A DNA stretch of 64,000 nucleotides, from assembly GCA_001792895.1 (NCBI GenBank), contig MARA01000002.1, positions 806,001 to 870,000 on the forward strand. The letters run 5' to 3'. This DNA comes from Lentinus brumalis. Taxonomy: Eukaryota > Basidiomycota > Agaricomycetes > Polyporales > Polyporaceae. The notes beneath the pieces are model-generated. The model ran no database searches. It was not told the DNA's origin and saw only the letters and a program-made list of their open reading frames with translations. A program made the translations under genes and the position numbers. This document shows positions 22,656 through 35,049 of this stretch, in pieces (position 1 is the stretch's first letter; each line of letters begins with the position of its first letter).

Positions 22656-25600
22656 CTACGAGCCAGAGATGTGCTGCGAGCACGGAGGCGCGGGGACTGG
22701 GAGGACGGCGCCGCCGCGACAAGGGGGCGGACCGACGCCAGTTCCCGCGTTCCCGCGTCGCGGCTGGTACCGTTCTACTCACGACGCGTCTGGGGCAGAT
22801 GCGCGGATCCTTCGCACCCGACGCACGATCTCACGGCGTGCGCACAGTCCGAGGACTGCTCGGAGAATAGCGGCACGGACACGGACACGGACACGGCATA
22901 CTCACCTGCACTTGGACAGCGGGTGCGGCGACGTTCCGGCGTCCATGAAGTGTAACTAGCGTGTTCAATATATTTTGTCTCTGCAAAGCGCATCAGCGTC
23001 GGTGTGCGCGGGAAGGTAGCTGGACTATACCGGGTCTGTGAGTAGGACTCTGAGGCCGTCGCCCGCAACTTCGTCTCGGACGGCGCGGCGGGTCTAGATA
23101 TCGCGAGATCAGGGTGAGTGATCGCTGCTTTGATGACCGGCGGCATGCCAGACTCACCGAATGGCTGCTAGATCTTCCTCGAAGCCACCTGAGTGACACA
23201 CGCCTGGTTGGACGCATAGCACCGAGTCTCACCGTCGCAGAGGCGAAGACGTACGAGTGCGACATGCGAGATAGTATCTATTCAAGCGGTGAGTCGTGCC
23301 TCAACCATCCTCGGCGAACATATCTCTGACCTGACAAACACGTCGAACCCAGCAGCCCCACAGATGCATCTGTGCACAACACGCTGCGCGTCAGCTCTGG
23401 AACCCGGAGCGCAATACGGACGCGCTGGCGCACTGTCGTTATCTACAGTTCTCTCCGTGCCGCACGCGGTCCATCGGCTACGCGTCGTGCGTGCTCGGTC
23501 GAAGCAGCCCTGCGGCGATTCACGGGGACACTGGTTCATGTCTGCCAGCTCGAACACACCCCCCTCGATTCCCCAGCAGTCTGCGCGCAGAACTGGTAAG
23601 GTTGGTACCTGAACGTCATATGAGCAGAAGTGTCGTGCTTACCATTTCTCTTGATGGCGCATGCACAGTCCCGGATCGAAGATGTGTCGTGCGCGATGAC
23701 TTCAAGTAGCGGCAGCGGCGTTTGGTCAGCGGCCTGCACGCAACCGGGAAGTCTCGAGTCAGTTGCAGCACCCATAGCCGAGAGCAAGGAGAGTATTGAC
23801 GTATCTTGAGGTACGTACCTGCCAAGTCCGGTTGGCTCCTCGCTGGTCTGGTCTTGGACTCCGTCGAGTTGTCGGACCTGAACTTCACATGCAAGCATCC
23901 ATGCGCGGGTCAGTTGGGCGACGAGAAGAACAATCGTGAGGCGTACCGTCTCTCACTATATCTCCGCACGGCCTCGGCCATGTGTCTTGGCGAACGCGGG
24001 ATGCAGACCCTTTTGGCGGCTGAGCGGCTGAAGTAGTCGCAGGACCAGCACGGAGGTCTGTTGCACGGTACGGAGTTGTGAATCTGCTGCTGCGCTGATA
24101 TGGCGAGTTCCGAACGACGGGCTGCAAGCATTTTCGCCCAGGATGAGTCAGACCAGCGTGCCCGGGATACGAGCAACTTGAAGCTGCACCGGCTCGGAGT
24201 CTCCACCCTTGTACAGACACGCAAGGTCAGTACAACGCCATTCCGCAATGCGACAGTTACTTACTGAAGATGCCGTCGTCAACACGTCGGAGCGAGATGA
24301 AGGAACAGAGGTCCGCGAGCGTGAACGCGCCGGGCGTTCGTTAGCCGAGATACCGATCTGTGCTGGCGGTGAGTTGCGTCTCGAGCATATCTGCAGGCTC
24401 TACTGACGGAGCTGCAGAGTACGGCGGTTCGTTGCCATTCTTGCAAATGAACAGGACGCTTCCTGGGCCGCAATCGAGGTGCGCTGAGCCTAGCCAAGCA
24501 GTATCGCCGGTGCGGCAGAGAGCCTCTCGGGAGTCAGTAGCGTAGCTCGAACACCTCGAGCTTGAATGCAGAGCGATGTGCTGGTGTGTATGGCGCTGCT
24601 GACGGGTCAGGAATGATCGGGGACACGCATGTATGACGTTGAGGTACGTACCTGATCTCAAGATATAGTATAAGCCGAAGTCTTGTGGACCTTGCTAGTG
24701 ATCGAGACTCGTCGACTCGGAGTGCCCACGACGGCCGTGTCAGCCTCAAGAAGCGCAGAGGCGTCGAAACGCATACCTGTCAGGCGATCTCAGGCAGCCT
24801 GCGGGATTCCATGATAGTAAGCCTGCGTAGTGATAATGCGCATCAGCAAAATAGTCCGGCGGTCCTTTAAGACCGGCGACTTACCTTGAACTTGCAGCGG
24901 TTGTGGTAGACCACGGGCTAGGAAATACTGATATACATGACTGAAGAGTCAGTGAAATGCTGCATGTTAAATGGGCAAGATGAAACCCACAGATGCGACG
25001 AAACCTAGAACCCCAGATAGATCTATACTTGCAAGCCAAAGTAATCGAAACCGGAGTAAGTACAAAGCCGCGCTGGGGCCGGAGTAAACAGAGATTGACT
25101 TACCGGCCGAGGATCATCTCGAAGTAGACAAGGGACTGTGCAGTTTAGGAGTAAGCGAGGACGGGGGGTGTCATGGACCATGGTGACGGGGAGAGTCGAT
25201 GTGACATAAGAAGGACACCACAGAGGTCACTTGGAGGGAAGCCGGGGCAAGATCGAAGGCAGGTGTGGTGAGAGAGACAGCGGCCGCAATATAGTGAAGT
25301 GTAGGGGATGAGGAGAGGGATTAAGAAAGGGGTCGAGAGTGGGGGTGATGAGTTGGTAGTTAAACGGGCAGGATACTTATACACATACACAGAGGACTCG
25401 GAGACGGTCCGTGCACGAGACTCTCATATTACGAAGGCGGAGTGCGTCGTCCTGCCGTCCGAGGGTCGCGTCAGTACGTCACGGATGGCCGAGGCCTGCT
25501 TGGCTTCTGCCAACCAGCGGACGACACGGGCAGACTGAAGAACGGCAGGGGGAGTGTGGGTATGCCTGAACAGCTGAAACAACTATTCACATCTTCTGAC

Positions 25601-28023
25601 CACTCTCTGAAGCCGCGTAGCAGTTGGGGCGGTACTCGGGTAGCGTAGCGAGCGCTCACATATGATGGTGCAATTGTTTTCTGTCCGCTGCCGTCGTAAT
25701 TGCGTTGTACGGGGGCAGGAGGATGGGGTCCTGCAGTGCATCGTGTTGTATAAGCACAATCCGTGTGTTCTCTGATATTCTGCGGGTTTAATCAGTTCAA
25801 ATGTGCAGCGCCTCCTCGGCTATGTGTTATGTGACATTGCTGAATGAGCTCTTGCTTGTAGCAGAATGAGTTTCTGGCTGAAGAGTCGGAAACATCCAGA
25901 GCCGCTGGAGTACTTAGATACAAGTGTTTTGGGGTTCAAAACTTGCTGTGTGTTGTTCCAGACCGCATGACAGATACATAAGGAGTCTGATGATATAATT
26001 GGGAGTCTAGACAGGTCCTGTTCAAGGGCAGGGGAGCAGAAAGCGCAAACATATTGCGAAGTGGCACGGCGAAGCGCTCGGCGGTAGTGCCTCCTCCGCG
26101 CCCCTCGGACTGCACTTTCTCATCAAACCACACCATGTCACCATGTCATCAGATGCTACCGCTTACTCAAATAGTATATCTCTGTTTTTCCTGGTCAGAT
26201 TGTCTGGGGTCTCTCTCGCAACCGGTATTTGTGTCATCTATTGCACACCGGCGGTCCTGGCATCTCAGTTGTCTCAGTTTTCCCCATACTACATGATTCT
26301 GCTGCCATACAGATGAGTACGCCCAGGAACTGAAGTACTACAGAGCAAGGCTCCAACTTGAACTGCAGTCTGCAGCTATTGATACTTCCCATCAGATATG
26401 CTGAGCGGCAGCCTGGTGATTGTAGACTGATAGTTAAGCGGGTTAAGTGGATGCGCTCTCCGGCACATTCCCATCCAGGCTCTGCGCTAGCTCGAGGATC
26501 ATGGGGTGATTCCCAAGCCGCTTAGCTGCGGCAAGCCGCCGTCTGCCGCTCCTCCTGGTCCTGCCACGTACGTCTACTCTGCATTCACCGTGGCTTGCAC
26601 TCTTGTAAGTTGTCCCACACAACTCTGTCGACTCCATGCATTCTCCGAGTCCTACATTGTATGCTCAGGCTACATCCTGCCGTCCAACATGCTTTTCCAA
26701 GTTGCAACTTTGCAATCATCTGTCCACACGCCGCGTCCCATTGTCAACCCTCTCCGGGAACTGGTATGTAGCTGAGTACGTCCGTTTACTGTCCTACAGG
26801 GACCAACTCCAGTGCTGCGTCAGCCACTGCAGGCCATCCCGGATGTGTTCCAGTCGCTGACGGCCGTGTTGCGACAACACCGGCGGGTTGTGTCCACATC
26901 TGGGACAGCTGGTGAGCTGTCCGAATTCTCGCCGGCGCGCAGCCGCATACTGAAGTCTGACAGGCATGTCACATTTCAGATAGGCTGCCGTGCAACCTCG
27001 GCCGGCCGACAAGAACCCCGAGAAAGCAGGGACGTGCTTGTGAATGCCAACAGCGACTGGTGAGCAGAGTCGACTTGCGAGCATGTCTCGATGATCTGTT
27101 GATGCACCACACTGCAGAGCGGTCTCGAGATACGACAAGGGAATATGCCAGTGTACCATGCCTCGAAGGTCCCTCAGGCTTGTGAACAAGAGGATAGTGC
27201 CCTGTGTTCAATGGTGAGCTCTCGCGTCATCTGGGCCTAAACGTGTGTGTCTCAGCGTTTGTAGCATGTGGGGGTCCTCCTTCCGGAACCTCGCCTACCA
27301 TGTTCAATCTGTCAGCACGCGCTCAAAGACCATCCAAGCCCGCAAGATCGTTGTCCAGCAAGCGACCGCTCTGACGAGCTAGCCGCACGAGTATCAACCA
27401 GGACGCAACAGACGACACTCCAGGACACGCAGAAGACTGTACCTTACTGAAAGCGGAACCATTCGGGTTCCGTGGCCGTTCCTAATGCGCGTACATGTAT
27501 TAACTTTCGAAGCCTCACCTTCACTCTGCCGCACCTCAAGTTCATCAAATGTGGTGTCTACAAGCACAAGACGCGTCCCAGCATTGCGGTCAAGAGAACC
27601 CTTGTCAGCGCGCGAAGGTATGTCTGCTCTCCATCGCACTTGCCTTCAAGTATGTGCACTGATCTTCCGGACGCAGCATGGTGACGTCACGCGTCGCATC
27701 GGTCGCGACGATTTGGGCATAGAAAGGCAGCGGGAGAGCCTGGATTCTGGCATGACGGGTCGAGGTGCTGGTCGAAGGTGCGTCTCACTTACATACGTCG
27801 TGTCGCATCTCCTCGCGCTGCACCTCTGCCTGTGCTCTTCCGAGCCTTGTCAAGTGCTAAGTATATGCGCCCGGATGACGTTTCTCATGGCCTCGCCGCG
27901 TCGGTGGTGCTCAAGAGCGCAGGCGTGAGGGTACTCACTGTGCTTGAGCGCAGCGCTGGAGGCATTTGAAAGGCAGTCGCTGGCGGCTGGACTCGGACTT
28001 CCCAGTGTCGGCTGTAACAACGC

Positions 28024-28440
28024 CTAGCAGTAGAGGCTCTTAAGCATTGCCGACATAATGTGGGCAGTGTGGAGGAGGGTTACACGGAGGACACGCGGGA
28101 GAGCAGGCGATGGTGGTGGCCAAGAGCAGACTCGCGTCGAGCTCGAAGGACGCAAAGGGCGTGGATAGGCGCCCATTGTCCGACCGCGGATTTCGACGTC
28201 CCGCGGGTTCATCGGGTGCGCTGTAGTGTAGCGTACGAGCTGTATACTCTGATGTAGGCAGTCTTTGTGTCCCGCATACTCCGCTACAATAGCTCTGAAT
28301 ACATGCACGTCCCCCAGCATCATCCTAGAGGCCTGCTTCTCGAAATCCCGCCTGAAGCTGTCTGTGCCCGCAAAGGTGGGATACTGTCGTAGGAACAGTG
28401 CAGAGTAGAGTGATCGATCTGGAGGGTTTAGTGTTGGGAT
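28024..28440 (-). CDS. Possible exon of an unknown gene in E (copy 2)
   Basis: Second copy of the open stretch at 17517-17933, offset by 10507 bases and uninterrupted. See that entry for its content. Confidence 0.28.
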   Translation of the reverse strand: MPTLNPPDRSLYSALFLRQYPTFAGTDSFRRDFEKQASRMMLGDVHVFRAIVAEYAGHKDCLHQSIQLVRYTTAHPMNPRDVEIRGRTMGAYPRPLRPSSSTRVCSWPPPSPALPRVLRVTLLHTAHIMSAMLKSLYC

Positions 28441-28511
28441 CTCGCACTACGGGGTTATGCGCACGACTAAGTAGCCGACACGAGGCTACTCGCCGCCGCG
28501 CTCGCTTGCTT

Positions 28512-30586
28512 CTACGTGTACCGCCGCCGTCGCCCCCACGAACGCACCCGGACAGACGGCCGCACGCTCCCCAACTTTCTCCACCCTACACACGAGGCTA
28601 CTCGCCAACTCCGCGTACGGGACAACAAAATATATTTCTGAGCTATGTACAAGTCGCTATGCGCTGTGACCGCCGCTGCAACACGCGGACCAGAGCTCTC
28701 GGTCGACTTGCCCATGTCCGCGAGGTAGCCCTGCTTCTTGTTCTCGAGGTACTCGTCGAGCGAGGTGCTGTTGCGCTGGTTCGTCGCGAACCGCACGAGC
28801 TGCACGAGCTTGTCGCGGTTCTTGTGGTCCTCGACCGCTCCAAGCTTCAACACGTTCCCGTACACCTCCTGGATCTTCTCCCACTTCTCCGGCTCCTCTT
28901 CCATGATGCGGTGGAGCATCTGCAGGAGGCGCTTGAGGATGATCCCGCGGAGCTGCTTGAGGAACGCGTTTGACTGGAGCGTCTCGCGCGAGACGTTGAG
29001 AGGGAGGTCCTCCGCGTCGACGACGACCTTGACCCAGTTCGCCCACTTGGGGAGGGCATCCTCGCCAAGGTCGGACGTGATGAATACACGCTTGACCATC
29101 AGGCGAATGTCCTTCGTGGTGCTTTGGAGTGGATTTTGCCAGTAGGCGTCATCACTACATACAACCCGTTAGTCCTGCTCATCCGAAGCCTCAGATACAA
29201 TGCTCACAGTTGCGCGGGAATGTAGATCAGAGCGCGGAAGGAGACACCCGAGCCGGAGTCGCCGGAGAAGTGATACCACGCCAAGGGCTTGTTGAAGTCC
29301 TTATACGTCACCTGGTAGAAATTCTCGTATTCCTCGTCCGTGACGGTCTTCGGGTCACTGGTGCAAGTAGCGTGAGCGGAGACGTAGAGAATAAACGCGT
29401 TGTTGACCTACCGCATCCAGAGCGGAGGCTGCGAGTTCAACTGAACCCATTCCTCGCGGGTCACGGGTACCAGCTCGGGCTCTTTGCGCTTCTTCTCCTC
29501 GACCTCCTCGGTGACATCTTCGATGACGACCTCGTCTTCGTCGACGTCTGCCTTGGGAGTTTCCGAGGTCTCTGGCTTCTCTTCAGCGACGACAGGATCC
29601 TCCTCCTCGGGCACTTCCTGCGGTACCATCTCAACCCGATGCGTGAGGAGGTAGATAGGGAAGGACGTTGAGAAGGAAGAATGCTTGTTACTACGAAGAA
29701 CATAAGGTGAGTACGTCGGAGGAACTCTAGCTAGCAGGATTTGCACTTACACCAGGTCTTTGATTGTCTGTTCATCGAGGTAGTTGACAGCGTCGCCCTT
29801 GACATAAAGGGTGATCTCCGTACCGCGACCGAGCGTGTTACCACGAGGGTCCGCAAAGATTTCGAACGAGTTCTCGTCTGCCCCGGAGGTGAAGACATAT
29901 TGCTTCGGATCGGGGTTTTTCGAAGACTTGGCCGCCAGGGAGGCGACCTGCACGCGATCTGCGACAAGGAAGCTGCTGTAGAAACCGAGACCGAATGCGC
30001 CGATGAGGTTGCCGGTGCCCGAGGTGTCGCTCTCTGCCTTTGAGAGGAAATCGGACGTGCCAGACTTTGCGAGGGTACCGAGATTGGTCGTGAGCTCATC
30101 CGCTGTCATGCCGATACCCGTGTCTTGGCAGATGAAATGAGCGCGACGCTCACAGACACTGCGGAGACGTACTCACCAGAGATAATGATACGTCCGGCAC
30201 CGTCCTCGTCCTTGATAGCCTGGATGGTGATGTTCATCTGCTCTGCACCGGTGAGGACATCCGGTTCCGTGAGGGAAGTAAGTCGCAGCTTCTCGAGCGC
30301 ATCGTTGGCGTTGGAAATGAGTTCTCGGAGGAAGACGTCTCTTCAAAAACGTCAGACTGTCGCGTGTTTGGCGAAATACAGACGGACGAACCTGTGCGAG
30401 TAGAGGCTGTTGATGACGATCTTGCGCAGACGAGCCACGTCACTCTGTGCCCTGGTCAGTCCTCTTTCACCCCGCCGAAACTGCATGTCGCAGACAGACC
30501 TGGTACGCGTGCTTCTCCTTGCCGTCTTGGGCCAAGACGGAAAGTATGCAGACACCGAGCGTCAGAAGAGTACCGAACAGCCGCAT
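28512..30586 (-). pseudogene. Truncated grp94, copy 3, frames intact up to the junction
   Basis: Third copy of the grp94 5' part, start codon at 30586. Unlike copy 2, its exons keep open frames, and most differences from copy 1 look silent; one visible change gives EEKPETSE where copy 1 has EEKSETSE. The last exon carries the 15-bp deletion, crosses into E at about 28692, and ends at a stop at 28512 after about 40 unrelated residues. The product would have signal peptide, ATPase domain and much of the middle domain, but no dimerisation domain or HDEL. It could be an expressed fragment or a dead copy. Confidence 0.75.
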
Positions 30587-32041
30587 GGCTGAAGAGATGA
30601 GAGGCCGTCAACGGCAGCGAGGAGAGGGCGTTGTGCGCGAGGTCGGAGAGAAGGGCTTGAGGATGGTACACGTCGGTGGGTATAAGTACGAGAGTCGGGG
30701 CAACCGCGGCCTATGCTGGCGGGCGAAGCACTGACGTGTCATGATCGAGATCAGTTGCACAGCGCGAAACGCGATCACGGGACGATACACGCGCCCGTGA
30801 CCGGCACCCGCGCGCCATAGGGCCACACGGAGGTTTTTCGACCTGAAAAGCACAGTGAGAGGCCTCTGCATACCTCTGGCCGTTTATTCTGCCCCTGCTT
30901 CAGAACCTTGGAGTGGTGTCCTCTTGGATCTCGGCAGGTATTAGCTGCTCTCCCGTCGTCCTGACAAGTAAACTGGCAGTGCATTCTCAAACACTTCAAT
31001 TGATGGCCGGTCTTCGTCCGACGGCAGCTTGTTCCGGAGGACAGCTGGTGTTGAGCCTACAAGGGTCATTGGCGTTCGTGGCACGGCAGGGACCCGGAGT
31101 CTTGGACGGGAGACAATGCACGCCAAGGGCGAAAAGCCGCTGCGCGAGGGTTGCTTTCAGTGGCCTTTTCGCTTGTTTCGAACGAAAAGGATACCTGTTT
31201 ACTCGTGAGGTCGTAAACAAAGACAACAAGGACGGCGTTTATGGCTCAACTTCCCGCCCGTCTGAAACGCCAGTATCGTGGTGTCAATCAGTCGCAACAA
31301 GCTGCATGCGCACGCACCATACTGCGGCTTCGACGGAATAGTAGCTGGCTTAGGGCTATATGCGTTGTTTTATCTTACATGCAGCCATGCTCATGTCCGG
31401 CTTGTGCTCGTCTCAGTGGGCTTGGAAGACGATACTGGCTATATGCGCGACTACGTCGGAAGACCTGGCTGATGAAGCCGTGAGTAGCGAGTATCATAAT
31501 TAGAAGAGTGGAGGGAGTACAAGCAGAGAGCCTACCTTCGAGTCAATGACTACTTAGTCGCAAAGGGCGCGAGGCGTTGAATACGTGGTGCTCGGGGATG
31601 TGTTTCGCGGGGAAGTTCATGCATTCATGATGAGGACCATGAGGGAAGAGGACAAGAAGCGTCTTTATATATGCACACTGGGCCGACAAATCTTATTCGC
31701 TGAAGACACGTGTATGTTATCGAGCGCATCCAAGTAAGTACATACAGTAGCTGGTAAGAGAGTGAAGCTGAAGCTGGAACGGAGTCGGTACTCAAGCCAC
31801 TCAGACGCTCGTTTCTGATGAGAGCCACGTGGGATTCCCATATCGGATCGCAGCGCAGAATGGAATGCCGGGCTTGAGGGCGTCACGACGACGGACACAG
31901 TACTTATACCCTTTCATCTACCCGCTCCCGCTCGATATTCACCATTGCTTGTTACGGCACTCGCTCATCTCAAGACAAGCGGAAGTTGAGGTCAGAATGC
32001 CGGCCGCGCCGTTCTCCCGTCTCGCCCTTGCCGCTGCTTTG
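28693..32041. repeat. Repeat R', copy 3 (diverged)
   Basis: Third, diverged copy of R, joined on its right to the complete neighbour gene. It differs from copies 1 and 2 by scattered substitutions, mostly silent in grp94 exons, and by about 320 extra bases at 31110-31431 in the divergent upstream region. Conversely it lacks a 15-bp stretch present after GCGCGACTAC in copy 1. Confidence 0.88.
30587..31996. promoter_or_regulatory. Divergent promoter region between grp94 copy 3 and the 31997 gene
   Basis: Likely the ancestral bidirectional region. It holds TGACGTGTCA at 30732-30741, a CACGTG box near 31825, a TATATA sequence near 31665, and an inserted block at 31110-31431 absent from the other two copies. 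Confidence 0.5.
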
Positions 32042-35000
32042 ATTGGTACGCTATAAGCCCTAGGATCTCACACCCGCTTACCCTGGTCCAGAGTACGACA
32101 ACGACAAGGATGATCCCTCGAAGCCTCCGAAGTCTGCACAAGACAGTGCCATATTCCTCCCATTCCGAAACATACCCATACGACCCGAGCGGAAGAGCAC
32201 CGACTATCTCGGGGTGTCCCTTCCCAGTGAGACCGGTGACAGTGCGCCTCGTCCTACGAGCCGTTCTTCAGGAGCATTTGACCGCAAGTCTCGTGCCTCC
32301 ATTGATGCTCTGCGTAATCCATTTGGCCGGGATTCGACATACGACGCAGGCTATGAGGATGAGGAGGAAGAGGAGGACCTGGAGGTAGACCTGGCTTCGT
32401 GGGGTCTCGATGCTCTTGTGCCAAAGGAGGAGAAGGGAAAGGAGAAGGAAAAGCGTAAGAAGAACAAGTCCGAGGCTCTCCCCAACCCGCACGACAACTT
32501 GGGACGCGGTCGACCACCTCATATGCGGACGATGAGTGGGAACCTGCTTAACGGCCTCGGAGAAGGTGGTGCGTTCCTCGACTCCCAGCCTTCCACGAAC
32601 TCGCTTGGGGCACGCAGACATTCTATAGGTGATCCGCTCGATGCACCCATGGCATATGACAGCAATCCTATCCTACCCCCGCGTGCACGCAGCCCCTCTG
32701 CACACGCTCTCATTGACAATCTCGCACTGTCCAATCCCTTACATGCCGTCCCATTCCCCTCAAGCGAGACTATTCGATCACCTACGCCCGGAGCAGACCG
32801 CCAGCGCACATTCAGTCTCGGTTCCCGTGGGATGCTGAACGACGAGTTCCGTCCTACGTCGCCAGACCGAGCATCCCGGCTCGACCACGGACGCACATAC
32901 TCCAGCGGCTCCATCACCAAGATGCTTGACGGCCCTCAACCTGAGGAAGACAATCCGTTCGCGCTCCGCCCGCCTTCCCCCAGCCGCATGTCTCGCTTCG
33001 ACCCGAAGGCGCAGCGGGCGCGTACACTCTCGCAAGGGACACTTGCCACGCAGATGATGCTGGATGACGAGCCTGCTCCCCGCCCGGGGGCGGCCTCACG
33101 ACCGTCCATGGGCGAGCACAGATATTCCCGCATGGATCTTATGCGTCCGAAAGTCCTCATCATGCCTAGCCCCCTCCAGAGCACTGTAACCCCGCGGCCC
33201 CGCCCCCGGTTCGGGTCAAAGAAGGATTCGAGTTGTCTACGGATGGTCGACCCCTTCCGCCTGGGGCGCGAGCTGGACGCCGTGCGTCTGTGTCGATGTC
33301 TGTGCTGGAACCAGGCGGTCTGTCTACGCCTGTCGCGTCGAACTCATTCACGCCAAACCCACGGGCCAGCCTGACACTCTCTCAGCTCATATTCCGCAAC
33401 ACGCTCCTTGTGGATGGACAGCGCGACGTTGCTTATGCAGATATTGAAGGCCACTTAAAGCGAGCCACCGAGGACGGCCAGAAAATCGAACCAGATCCAG
33501 AGCCGATACCCGATGCTCTGTCGGAGGTGCCCATCGTGCACGCGGATGAACCCACTGGTCCGAAACGTCCAGCGGGCAAGCTGTATGGGCGCAGTCTCAT
33601 TGACAACCTCGAGGCACGCAAGGCGGAAATGCGTGGAAAGCAACGGTAATGAGCTCTTCAACACATCCATGTCGTGACGTTTAATCATGTCTATCCAGGG
33701 TATTCCGCGGCGACGACCGCCCGTCAATGATGGCGCGCTCTCAGACCGGGCGGTCGAGCACTTTGATCAACCCTGACGAGCTCAAACGGCCCGCCTCACA
33801 ACACATGAACTCGTTCAACTCGGCTCCGGATCTCGCCCGTCGCAATTCGGCGAACGCAAAGCCGCTCCTCGACTTCGAGGACGAGATCCCCGGTGCACCT
33901 CGCCAAAGCCTCCTACCAGGAGGTCTCGGTGCCGCCGGAGCTACTCGCTCTGTGTTCGGTGTCGACACCCTGTGGGAACGCGAACTCGCGAAGCTCAAGG
34001 AAATCGAAGAACAGGAGCGGCAGGCCGAGGAAGAGCGCAGGAAACGCGAAGCCGAGGAAGAAGCCAAGCACAAGAAGAAGGGCAAGAAGAAGAAAGGCAA
34101 GGGCAAGGAGAGGGAAGAAGAGCTTCCCATCTCTCCAACACCTCAGACCCTCTCCCCAGCAATCCCTGAATCCGCCTCATCCCCCCCAGTCCTCCCTGCA
34201 ATTCCCAAGACGATTGTGAAGCGCGCGCCTCCTCCACCTGCAGACGACGACGACGACGATGACGATGACAGTGACTCGAGCGACGCGCCGGTCCAAACGC
34301 GAGCACAGACCTCGGGCTGGCACTCAGACGAGGAAGAGGGACCTCGGCGCACGACTGGCACCGGGCTGCGCTACCCGAACACTGGAGGACCACCTCGTCT
34401 CCCCCAGATCCCCGGTGCGCGTGACGACGACGACAGCAGCGAGGAGGACGTGCCCCTCGTCGCTACGATCGGCCGCGCAGCACAACGACAGGCACGCTCG
34501 CGTGTGGGCGACGACGATAGCTCGGACGAGGAGAAGCCACTCATCGCCCTCCTCGACAAGACGAAGCAGAAACTCCCATCGCTCGGTGGGGGCGGAAGCA
34601 GCCTCGCCCCACACTCACCCACTCGTGCTGGAGGCGGCGGCGGCGACGATGACGACGAAGACGACAAGCCGCTCGGCCTGCGCGTGTCGCACTTCGGGTC
34701 GCTGAACCCCTCGCTCGCAGGCGGGAACGGGGACGATGACGACAAGCCGCTGGCCCTGCATCCCGAGCAGCTACGCAAGTCGCAGTACTTCATGGCCGCA
34801 CAGCAACAACAGCAGCAGCAGATGCTCGCGCAGGCGCAGATGGCGCAGATGGCAGCCGCGCACCAGTCGATGATCTTCGGGGCGCCGTCGATGATGAGCT
34901 CGGGCTTCTTTGCGCCGCCGCCAATGGCGCCGCCGATGATGATGTACCCGCAGCTGCCGCCGACGCCTCCGCCGATGCAGGACGCGACCAAATTTGTGCG

Positions 35001-35049
35001 CGTCGACAAGTGGCGGCACGACGTCGCAGTCGAGGGCGAACGGTCATAG
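31997..35049 (+). CDS. Large low-complexity acidic-repeat protein, unknown function, one frameshift
   Basis: Three exons, 31997-32045, 32092-33645 and 33699-35049, join in phase to about 984 residues if one missing base near 33190 is allowed for. There the frame changes inside a C/G run (ACCCCGCGGCCCCGCCCCC), and both flanking frames are clearly coding. Ser/Pro/Arg-rich disorder fills the first half. A Lys/Glu coiled coil follows (WERELAKLKEIEEQERQ). The C-terminal part repeats four times a block of Asp/Glu followed by a PL motif (EEDVPLVATI, DEEKPLIALL, DDKPLGLR, DDKPLALH). A Gln tract and a Met/Pro-rich segment end it. No family recognised. The start lies in repeat R'. Confidence 0.7.

Larger units (their letters stand above)
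21204..28692. repeat. Repeat E, copy 2
   Basis: Second copy of the 7.5-kb unit, offset by 10511 to 10507 bases. Where I compared it with copy 1, the differences are single-base indels in short runs (near 23085, 23140, 23470, 23575 and 28535). I noticed no substitutions. Confidence 0.85.

Noticed and set aside
34259..35047. Long open frames on both strands with poly-Ser, poly-His or poly-Arg tracts
   Set aside because: Shadows of the Asp/Glu and Gln repeats of the acidic-repeat protein at 31997-35049.
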